From the NCBI RefSeq assembly GCF_003628445.1, contig NZ_RBZO01000025.1, positions 1 to 61,114 of the forward strand: a stretch of DNA of 61,114 bases. Reading direction: 5' to 3'. Made by a program: the position numbers and the translations under genes. This DNA is from Oceanobacillus bengalensis (GTDB taxonomy: Bacteria; Bacillota; Bacilli; Bacillales; Amphibacillaceae). Of this stretch, positions 25,633-35,250 are shown piece by piece (the first letter of the stretch is position 1; each line of letters begins with the position of its first letter). The notes under the pieces were generated by a model. The model saw only the letters and a list, made by a program, of their open reading frames with translations. It was not told where the DNA came from and ran no database searches.

Positions 25633-25674
25633 ATACAAAAAGGATTTGTTTCTTAAAACAAATCCTTTTTGTAT
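25633..25674. terminator. Bidirectional terminator between sspM and yppC
   Basis: AAAAAGGATTTGTTT and AAACAAATCCTTTTT form a 15-bp stem with a 4-base loop. It overlaps the last codons of yppC on the minus strand. Confidence 0.9.
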
Positions 25675-26636
25675 CGCATATTTTTTATGTTTGCATACTT
25701 GTCTAGCAACACTCTTTTGATACGGAAAGCATTCGTTATTTCGCTATCCTTTATCTCAGGCACATGATATATCCAATTTGATTTCATCCTCCCTCTTCTA
25801 TACCATTCTTTGCGCACTTTATCTTGATGGGTAATGATGGGGTAGATTCGTCGTAACATTGGACTGTTGGAAGTAGGAAAATACATATACCGCTCATAGT
25901 CACATCTCGAACCAGTATGTTCGACCTTTGTAATAAAATCAAGCAATGCAGGATAAACCCGTGTAGAAAAGAGGATAGATGCAATATTTTTACCGAACAT
26001 AATACGTTTTGACACATTTGTGAACCCTTTTACAAATAGTCCATGTAATCCATTCGTTTTCGTAGGCATGAGAACTGCACTCATATGAAATATATTCTGC
26101 ATCAGATAGGGGGCATGATGGAATACCTCCCTTTTAAAGAATGGTTGCTGGATAACAGGTTTTTCAATTACGTTTTGCTCATTTATAATTAATGCATTCA
26201 TTAATCTATTTTTATCCTGTGTTTTCCAGAATTGATACCATTCTTGCATCATAAACGTAGAAACATGAAAGTGTTTTAGTAAATGAAACTGGGCTTCTTG
26301 ATTTCTTTTAGATAGGGAATAAATCAGTAATTGAGGATAAGCATCTGAAAAAATGAGCCAATTCGCTCTTTCATACGTCATAAATAAGTGTTCTCTTTCT
26401 GCATCACCAAGGATTGTTTTAAACGACGGTGTAGCTAGATCAGTCATGTTCCATCCAGCGTTTCTAGAAACAACGGAAGCAAGTAATGCCCATCTAATTT
26501 CAGGATTTTTGAAATAGTATTTTTGATAGGCTTTCGTACGTGATATATTATCCTTATTCTGTGCATTTGTTAACTTTATTATATAATGAAGATAGTCTAT
26601 TTCTCTACTCACTTTACATAGAACCCACTTTCGCAC
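25653..26636 (-). CDS. yppC: YppC family protein (DUF2515)
   Basis: This 327-residue soluble protein contains NISRTKAYQKYYFKNPEIRWALLASVVSRNAGWNMTDL near residues 31-70, a segment I recognise from YppC/DUF2515. No signal peptide or catalytic motif is visible. The start may be the GTG at 26636 or a GTG eight codons later (VSREIDYL). It is divergently placed from recU, sharing an intergenic region of about 60 bases. Confidence 0.8.
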   Translation of the reverse strand: MRKWVLCKVSREIDYLHYIIKLTNAQNKDNISRTKAYQKYYFKNPEIRWALLASVVSRNAGWNMTDLATPSFKTILGDAEREHLFMTYERANWLIFSDAYPQLLIYSLSKRNQEAQFHLLKHFHVSTFMMQEWYQFWKTQDKNRLMNALIINEQNVIEKPVIQQPFFKREVFHHAPYLMQNIFHMSAVLMPTKTNGLHGLFVKGFTNVSKRIMFGKNIASILFSTRVYPALLDFITKVEHTGSRCDYERYMYFPTSNSPMLRRIYPIITHQDKVRKEWYRRGRMKSNWIYHVPEIKDSEITNAFRIKRVLLDKYANIKNMRYKKDLF

Positions 26637-26700
26637 TTAAAAATACCAAAATATTTGTTTTTCTGATATGATACTGTAATGATTAGATAGGAGGTATTTG

Positions 26701-27291
26701 ATGAATTACCCAAATGGAATGAAGAAACCAACTCAATTAAATCAATCATCAAATCCAACAAATCAATCTTTTAGTAATCGCGGAATGTCATTAGAAGAAG
26801 ATATTAACGTCACCAATCAATATTATTTAGATTTAGACAAAGCTGTTATTCACAAAAAACCTACACCAGTACAAATAGTAAAAGTGAATTATCCAAGACG
26901 TAGTGCAGCAGTTATAACTGAAGCCTATTTTAAACAAGCATCTACTACTGATTATAATGGTTTATATCGCGGAAAATATGTGGATTTTGAAGCAAAAGAA
27001 ACGAAAAACAAAACACTCTTTCCATTAGCTAATATTCATGATCACCAGATTAGTCATATGGAAAATGTGGTTAGACATGGAGGAATATGTTTTATTGTTA
27101 TAAGATTTACATTACATGATGAAACTTATTATATGAAAGCCGAGCAATTATTTAAGCATTGGTACGACAAATTAAAAAATGGAAAAAAATCAATTTCATA
27201 TCAAGTGGTAAAAGAAAATAGCTACTTAATACCATTTAGCTATCAAGCTAGAGTCGATTATCTAGCAATCATTGACAAGCTTTATTTTTAG
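26701..27291 (+). CDS. recU: Holliday junction resolvase RecU
   Basis: This 196-residue nuclease has the RecU stalk (SNRGMSLEEDINVTNQYYL) and the endonuclease core: RRSAAVITEAYFKQASTTDY contains the acidic metal ligand, GKYVDFEAKETKN the E-x-K motif, then the HQISHM helix. ATG 26701 lies 6 bases after AGGAGG. It cuts Holliday junctions and in Bacillus forms an operon with ponA. Its stop codon lies inside the 11-bp duplication that flanks an inserted repeat. Confidence 0.97.
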   Translation: MNYPNGMKKPTQLNQSSNPTNQSFSNRGMSLEEDINVTNQYYLDLDKAVIHKKPTPVQIVKVNYPRRSAAVITEAYFKQASTTDYNGLYRGKYVDFEAKETKNKTLFPLANIHDHQISHMENVVRHGGICFIVIRFTLHDETYYMKAEQLFKHWYDKLKNGKKSISYQVVKENSYLIPFSYQARVDYLAIIDKLYF

Positions 27292-27293
27292 AG
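27283..27293. repeat. Left target-site duplication of MITE-like copy 1
   Basis: TATTTTTAGAG, which includes the recU stop codon TAG (27289-27291). The right copy is 27531-27541. Confidence 0.85.
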
Positions 27294-27530
27294 GATGTTC
27301 AAAAAGTCCGGTAAAAATGACACATTTAGATAATGGAACTTCGACGTGTCGAACGTCGAAGTTACTACATCCTGTGGAAGCTCGTTGGCTTGCTTTTCCG
27401 TTCCTTGGAAAAGAAAAACACTTTTCCTGCGTGCAAAAGCGTCTGCTCACGTATCAAAAGCATACGTTTCGCTACGGGGAGCTAGGCCGCCTCGAACTTC
27501 TCGGTCCTTTTTATCCTCCTTTTGAACACG
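27294..27530 (+). mobile_element. MITE-like non-coding element, copy 1 (237 bp) between recU and ponA
   Basis: The insert is bounded by an exact 11-bp direct repeat TATTTTTAGAG at 27283-27293 and 27531-27541, which is the target duplication. Its ends are imperfect inverted repeats sharing TGTTCAAAA (…GATGTTCAAAAAG inward from the left, CGTGTTCAAAAGG inward from the right). Long blocks (for example GTTCAAAAAGTCCGGTAAAA and CGTTGGCTTGCTTTTCCG) recur in copy 2 at 45.6 kb. It has no transposase frame. Removing the element and one repeat restores a recU-ponA junction with 15 bases between ATGGAGGG and the ponA start region. Confidence 0.85.
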
Positions 27531-27556
27531 TATTTTTAGAGATGGAGGGATTAGCC

Positions 27557-30259
<2,703 letters not shown>

Positions 30260-30308
30260 AAAAAACCGGTACATCTCTAGGAATGTGATGTACCGGTTTT
30301 TTTTTTAT
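30260..30308. terminator. Bidirectional terminator between ponA and nth
   Basis: AAAACCGGTACAT and ATGTACCGGTTTT form a 13-bp stem with A and T runs on the two sides. Confidence 0.9.
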
Positions 30309-30324
30309 TTATTACAGGTGAGTC

Positions 30325-30981
30325 TTATCCTTTTGCTGCTTTCTTCATCCGCTTTTGTCCTTCCCTACACAAATCGAGTAATGGGCATTCAGGACAATTT
30401 GGATTCCTTGCCTTACAATGGTATCTACCAAAGAATATTAGCCGATGGTGCGTAACACTCCATTCGTCTTTAGGTACTTTACGCATTAATGTCTCTTCTA
30501 CTTCTATGACGGAATCTTTCCATCTACAAATTCCTAATCGCTTTGATACACGCTCTACATGTGTATCTACAGCGATGGCTGGTTCATTAAATGCTATAGA
30601 AGCAACGACATTCGCTGTTTTTCTACCTACACCAGCTAGTGTCATTAATGCTTCTTTTGTACGTGGCACCTCGCCATTAAATTCATCAATTAACGCCAAG
30701 CAGAGTTTTTGAATATTCTTTGCCTTCGTCCTGTAAAGCCCTATCGATTTAATATCCTTCTCCAGTTCTTCCAAGGAAACAGCTAAATAATCTTCTGGAG
30801 TTTTATATTTCTGGAAAAGATCAGCTGTTACTTTATTAACTAACTTATCGGTACATTGTGCCGATAATAAAACAGCTATCACGAGTTCAAAAGGATTGGA
30901 ATGGTTAAGTTCACCTTTTGCATCAGGAAACATCTCTTGCATAACATCTAAACAATGCCTGATTTGTGTTTTGTTCAACAT
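30325..30981 (-). CDS. nth: Endonuclease III
   Basis: This 218-residue DNA glycosylase/AP lyase removes oxidised pyrimidines. The helix-hairpin-helix LAGVGRKTANVVAS near residues 113-127 carries the catalytic Lys, VDTHVERVSKRLG the catalytic Asp, and C-x6-C-x2-C-x5-C (CKARNPNCPECPLLDLC) near 188-204 the [4Fe-4S] cluster. It starts 4 bases after the end of dnaD. ypoC, which follows nth in B. subtilis, is not present before the terminator. Confidence 0.97.
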   Translation of the reverse strand: MLNKTQIRHCLDVMQEMFPDAKGELNHSNPFELVIAVLLSAQCTDKLVNKVTADLFQKYKTPEDYLAVSLEELEKDIKSIGLYRTKAKNIQKLCLALIDEFNGEVPRTKEALMTLAGVGRKTANVVASIAFNEPAIAVDTHVERVSKRLGICRWKDSVIEVEETLMRKVPKDEWSVTHHRLIFFGRYHCKARNPNCPECPLLDLCREGQKRMKKAAKG

Positions 30982-30985
30982 TGAA

Positions 30986-31684
30986 TTAGTCTTCCCCTTC
31001 TAGCCAGTTGTAATAAAAAGAAGTATCTCTTTTTTTTGCAAAATCTTGGTTGGACACTTTCGCCTGTGATTTATTATGAAATTGTTTACTAGCCTCTCTT
31101 GCCTGCTCTACAGAATGAATTCCTTTCTTCTTCCACTCTCTAAGAATTCGATCAATATATTTAAAATTCAATTTCCCCATCAATACAGATTCTCTCAGTC
31201 CAGCCTTAATTAGAGATGGAGCTATTTTATCATCATCAAGCCAAGCATTAATGGTTTCAATTTCAAATGGTGACAACGGTCTAGCAAATTCCTGTTCAAA
31301 CAAAAGAAAAATTTGACCGTCTGTTTGTTCAGTTTCTGATTGCTTTACTTCTGGCTCCTTTTCATATAACTTTTCCAATAACGCATTTAATGAATATGAT
31401 TCACTTAACTGGTTCTGCTCATTTTCTGACTGATTGATGGTAAGGATATTTTTTTGGATTAATTTTCGTAGTATATTTGCACATTCTTTTTCATCAATGG
31501 TCATATATTGCGCAAGTTCAAATGGTGTTGGAAAGTCTTTATTTACTTGGAAGAAGCGTAACAATTGTAGAACAACTAGTACTTCTGTTTCATTTAAACC
31601 TAATCGTACATAGTCTGTTAGTAACTTAGTTGGAATAGGTAATTGGCTTAATAATATTTGTTGAAATGAAGAAAATTTTGTCAT
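30986..31684 (-). CDS. dnaD: DNA replication initiation protein DnaD
   Basis: This 232-residue protein has an N-terminal winged-helix (DDBH1) domain with LGLNETEVLVVLQLLRF near residue 28 and TPFELAQYM. The C-terminal DnaD/DnaB2 domain has EFARPLSPFEIETINAWLDD near 130 and IDRILREWKKKGI (YxxxIxxxW-type motif) near 178. ATG 31684 gives the B. subtilis length and has AGAGGTG 6 bases upstream. It loads DnaB helicase with DnaI at oriC and restart sites. Confidence 0.95.
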   Translation of the reverse strand: MTKFSSFQQILLSQLPIPTKLLTDYVRLGLNETEVLVVLQLLRFFQVNKDFPTPFELAQYMTIDEKECANILRKLIQKNILTINQSENEQNQLSESYSLNALLEKLYEKEPEVKQSETEQTDGQIFLLFEQEFARPLSPFEIETINAWLDDDKIAPSLIKAGLRESVLMGKLNFKYIDRILREWKKKGIHSVEQAREASKQFHNKSQAKVSNQDFAKKRDTSFYYNWLEGED

Positions 31685-31732
31685 GTTTTGCACCTCTAAA
31701 TTAGTATAGCACGAAAGGTTCCATTTCGACAT

Positions 31733-31768
31733 AAAATCCCTTGCTCAGGATAGATGCAAGGGATTTAA
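31733..31768 (-). terminator. Terminator of asnS
   Basis: AAATCCCTTGC and GCAAGGGATTT pair across a 10-base loop; the minus strand continues TTATG, so the tail is weak. Confidence 0.6.
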
Positions 31769-31789
31769 AGTTATTTGGATTCTTTAAGC

Positions 31790-33082
31790 TTATGGATATA
31801 AACGATTTAACAATCTTGGGAATGGAATCGTCTCTCTTACATGATCGACACCAGATATCCATGCAACGGAACGTTCCAATCCTAACCCGAAGCCTGAATG
31901 TGGTACACTACCATATTTACTTAGCTCTAAATACCATTTGTAAGCTGGACCGTTCAATCCATGTTGATCATAACGCTCTTCCATTAATTGTAAGTCATCA
32001 ATACGTTGTGAGCCACCAATGATTTCTCCATATCCCTCCGGTGCAATTAAATCTGCACAAAGTACGACATCTGGATTATTTGGATCTGGTTTCATATAGA
32101 AGGCTTTAATTTCTGCAGGATAATTTGTAATGAACACAGGTTTGTCAAAGCTCTCAGCAATTGCAGTTTCATGAGGTGCCCCGAAATCCTCTCCCCATTC
32201 AATATCCGTAAAGCCTTTCTCTTTTAGTAATGTAATGGCATCATCATAAGATATTCTCGGAAACGGTGCTTTCACTTGTTCTAATTTTGAAATGTCACGT
32301 TCTAAAATATCCAATTCTAATTTGCAATTTTCAAGTACAGATTGTACAAGATAACTTACATAATTTTCTTGAATTACTAAGCTTTCTTCATGGTCTACAA
32401 ATGCCATTTCTGGCTCAATCATCCAGAATTCAATTAAATGTCTACGTGTTTTTGATTTTTCTGCACGGAATGTTGGTCCAAATGAAAATACTTTTCCAAA
32501 TGCCATTGCAGCAGCTTCCATGTATAATTGACCACTTTGTGATAAATATGCTTCTTCATCAAAGTATTTTGTATGGAATAATTCTGTGGTCCCTTCAGCA
32601 GAAGATCCTGTTAGAATTGGTGGATCGATTTTCACATATTCATTTTCATTGAAAAATTGGTAAGTTGCTCGAATGATTTCATTACGAATTTTCATTACAG
32701 CATGCTGTCTTTTTGATCTTAACCAAAGATGACGATGGTCCATTAGGAATTCTGTGCCATGTTCCTTTGGTGTAATTGGGTAATCATTCGCTACGTGAAT
32801 AACTTCTATATCACTTACTTGCATTTCATAGCCAAATGGAGATCTTTTGTCCTCTACAATTTTTCCTGTTATGTACATGGATGTCTCTTGTGTCATATTC
32901 TTTGCTGTTTGGAAGACTTCTTCCGATACATCACTTTTCACTACGACACCTTGCATAAATCCTGTACCATCACGTAATTGTAGGAATGCAATTTTTCCAC
33001 TTGAGCGTTTATTTGTAAGCCATGCTCCGATTGTTACAGTTTGTTCTACATAATTTGATACTTGAGATATTGTTGTTTTCAT
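31790..33082 (-). CDS. asnS: Asparaginyl-tRNA synthetase
   Basis: This 430-residue class II synthetase has an N-terminal OB anticodon-binding domain ([27 protein letters not shown], residues 16-42). Motif 2 is [26 protein letters not shown] near 205 and motif 3 is [12 protein letters not shown] near 402. The enzyme charges tRNA-Asn and is essential. It lies between aspB and dnaD as in Bacillus. No T-box leader was recognised upstream. Confidence 0.97.
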   Translation of the reverse strand: MKTTISQVSNYVEQTVTIGAWLTNKRSSGKIAFLQLRDGTGFMQGVVVKSDVSEEVFQTAKNMTQETSMYITGKIVEDKRSPFGYEMQVSDIEVIHVANDYPITPKEHGTEFLMDHRHLWLRSKRQHAVMKIRNEIIRATYQFFNENEYVKIDPPILTGSSAEGTTELFHTKYFDEEAYLSQSGQLYMEAAAMAFGKVFSFGPTFRAEKSKTRRHLIEFWMIEPEMAFVDHEESLVIQENYVSYLVQSVLENCKLELDILERDISKLEQVKAPFPRISYDDAITLLKEKGFTDIEWGEDFGAPHETAIAESFDKPVFITNYPAEIKAFYMKPDPNNPDVVLCADLIAPEGYGEIIGGSQRIDDLQLMEERYDQHGLNGPAYKWYLELSKYGSVPHSGFGLGLERSVAWISGVDHVRETIPFPRLLNRLYP

Positions 33083-33119
33083 TGGTAATTCTCCTTTAAA
33101 GGTTCACATACTTTTAGTA

Positions 33120-34307
33120 CTACTTAGATTGGTGATTGATAACAAATCGTTTGATTCTCTTCGCTGCTTCTTTTAGGTCATCAAGCTGAAGGGCGTAGGA
33201 AAGCCTGACATTGTCTGGGAAACCAAAGCCAGAACCAGGGACAAGCGCTACTTTTTCTTCTTCAAGAATCACTTTCACCCAATCATCCACATTTGTAAAT
33301 CCATTCATTTTAACTGCTTCTGCCACATTTGGAAAGATGTAAAAGGCACCTTTTGGTTTTTTACAAACAATGCCTGGAATTTCATTCATTAAAGTATAGA
33401 TCGTGTCGAGTCTTTCCGAGAAAGCTTTCTTCATTTCATTAACTGCATCATCATTTGCATTGTATGCTGCGAGTGCTGCATATTGTGCAATTGACGTTGG
33501 ATTTGACGTGGAATGGGAAGCAAGGTTTGTCATTGCTTTAATAATCGCTTTTGGACCTGCTGCATATCCAATTCTCCACCCTGTCATTGAATGAGATTTT
33601 GAAACCCCGTTAATTACAATCGAAGCTTCCTTTAATTCATCTGAAATGGAAGCAATTGATATATGTCTATCAGAAGTATAAATTAGTTTTTCATAAATTT
33701 CGTCTGATACGATTAACACATTATGCTTTAGGCAAACTCGGCCCAACTCTTCTAATTCTTCTTGTGCGTACATCATTCCAGTTGGATTACTCGGCGAGTT
33801 AATAATAATTGCTTTTGTATTCTCTGTAATTGCTTCTTCTAATTGTTGTGCAGTAAGCTTAAAATCATTTTCTTCAGATGATTGAACAACAACGGGAACG
33901 CCACCAGCAAGTTTAATTTGTTCTGGATAACTAACCCAGAAAGGTGCCGGAACAATTACTTCATCACCATCATTTAATAATACTTGAAATAATGTATACA
34001 GGGCATGTTTTGCACCAGTAGTGACGATAATCTCTTCCAGATTATAATCTAAATCATTATCTTTTTTCAATTTATTTGCAATAGCCCGCTTAAGATTCGT
34101 AATCCCACCTGATGGTGTATACTTTGTCATCCCGTTTTGCATGGCTTCTGTCGCAGCTTTAAGAATATATTCTGGTGTATTAAAATCAGGCTCACCAGCT
34201 CCTAAGCCGATCACATCATGCCCTTGTTCTTTAAGTTCTTTGGCTTTTGCAGTTATTGCAAGTGTTGAAGATGGTGTTAATGTTTCAACTCTTTTTGCTA
34301 AATTCAC
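33120..34307 (-). CDS. aspB: Aspartate aminotransferase (class I/II PLP enzyme)
   Basis: This 395-residue pyridoxal-phosphate enzyme interconverts aspartate and oxaloacetate. The catalytic Lys is in INGVSKSHSMTGWRIGY near residue 237, NSPSNPTGMMY near 175 binds the substrate, and the C-terminal Arg is in VRLSYA. The start is GTG 34307, 7-8 bases after AGGAG; this gives the B. subtilis length. The longer open frame upstream lies inside ypmB. It follows ypmB and precedes asnS, suggesting an aspartate/asparagine unit. Confidence 0.95.
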   Translation of the reverse strand: MNLAKRVETLTPSSTLAITAKAKELKEQGHDVIGLGAGEPDFNTPEYILKAATEAMQNGMTKYTPSGGITNLKRAIANKLKKDNDLDYNLEEIIVTTGAKHALYTLFQVLLNDGDEVIVPAPFWVSYPEQIKLAGGVPVVVQSSEENDFKLTAQQLEEAITENTKAIIINSPSNPTGMMYAQEELEELGRVCLKHNVLIVSDEIYEKLIYTSDRHISIASISDELKEASIVINGVSKSHSMTGWRIGYAAGPKAIIKAMTNLASHSTSNPTSIAQYAALAAYNANDDAVNEMKKAFSERLDTIYTLMNEIPGIVCKKPKGAFYIFPNVAEAVKMNGFTNVDDWVKVILEEEKVALVPGSGFGFPDNVRLSYALQLDDLKEAAKRIKRFVINHQSK

Positions 34308-34323
34308 AAGTCCTTTCTCCTCT

Positions 34324-34857
34324 CTAGTTAAACATTCTCTCAAACCGGTACTGTTCATCAAGTGAACCATCGTATATAGACATATAATCGATAACATATC
34401 GGGCATTATTATCATGGTAAGTAACTTCCCAATATATGTTATCTTTAATAACTGCTGGACTAATTTTTACAAATGTACAATTACTACATTCACTCTTCCA
34501 ATTCTGTAAAATTTCATCCTTTGAAATAATTTCAGAATTGGAAACGGATAGGATGTCTTTTTCTGCACCCTCTAACGGATAAAAAATGATACGGCCTTCT
34601 CCATCGGCCGTTGTGCCGTATACTATATGATAAGCGTCTTCCCCATGAAATAATTCAATGTTATCTATATCTACAATAGCAGTCTGATTGATAATCGTGT
34701 CGGCTGTTTCTTCAAAACCCATCGTTTTTTTATCATAAATATCTTGATACAAGTATATACCAAAAATACAACAAGATACGATTATAATAATAACAGTCCA
34801 AATGCTAATCGGTAGCCATCTAATTCCAACAGATTGTGAATATGAATGCTTCATCAT
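34324..34857 (-). CDS. ypmB: YpmB-like membrane-anchored protein (DUF5590)
   Basis: This protein of about 177 residues has one N-terminal transmembrane helix (residues 13-37) and an extracytoplasmic domain with a cystatin-like alternation and WEVTYHDNNARYVIDYMSIYDGS near the end. Two adjacent ATG codons (34857, 34854) follow GGGTGAAG. It overlaps the end of ypmA by 38 bases, which suggests translational coupling. Position between ypmA and aspB is conserved. Function is unknown. Confidence 0.8.
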   Translation of the reverse strand: MMKHSYSQSVGIRWLPISIWTVIIIIVSCCIFGIYLYQDIYDKKTMGFEETADTIINQTAIVDIDNIELFHGEDAYHIVYGTTADGEGRIIFYPLEGAEKDILSVSNSEIISKDEILQNWKSECSNCTFVKISPAVIKDNIYWEVTYHDNNARYVIDYMSIYDGSLDEQYRFERMFN

Positions 34858-34990
34858 TATCTTCACCCAATGGTAATCCAAACATAAGATCATCCTCTTT
34901 TATGCTTCTTTTTAATAAATCAACAATTTTATACAGGTCCAGATTATTCGTGAATTGAGTGATCGACAACGTTGTTACACGCTTATCCAT
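34820..34990 (-). CDS. ypmA: YpmA-like small protein (DUF4264)
   Basis: This 56-residue protein contains LDLYKIVDLLKRSIKEDDLMFGLPL, clearly related to B. subtilis YpmA (DLYKIVDLLNRTLKQ...IMFGLAL). Tandem ATG codons at 34993 and 34990 follow GGAAGGG; the second has better spacing. Function is unknown. The gene overlaps ypmB. Confidence 0.85.
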   Translation of the reverse strand: MDKRVTTLSITQFTNNLDLYKIVDLLKRSIKEDDLMFGLPLGEDNDEAFIFTICWN

Positions 34991-35184
34991 CATTTCCCTT
35001 CCGAACAAAAAGCTTCTTCTTTTATCAATTTTTTCTACTTATAGTATTTAAATGCCTTACATATAATAGAATTACGTTGATATTATCAAGATGAAGCACT
35101 TCAAGTAAGAAACAACTATTTATATATTTTGCTCATTTTTATAAACTCAACAAAAATTACAACCCATACCATTCTTTACTATAC

Positions 35185-35218
35185 TACTGATGCAGTCTAT
35201 TTGCATCAGTATTTTTTT
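35185..35218 (+). terminator. Plus-strand terminator without an assigned gene
   Basis: TACTGATGCA and TGCATCAGTA form a perfect 10-bp stem with a 7-base loop followed by TTTTTTT on the plus strand. All genes nearby are on the minus strand. Confidence 0.6.
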
Positions 35219-35250
35219 ATTTGAACTATTCACGCCCACGGCCCTAAGTC

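Noticed and set aside
32266-32652. 128-codon plus-strand frame
   Set aside because: Antisense to asnS, with no supporting features.
33083-33119. T-box or other amino-acid riboswitch ahead of asnS or the aro operon
   Set aside because: The spaces upstream of asnS, aspB and aroC are too short or lack the specifier and antiterminator motifs.
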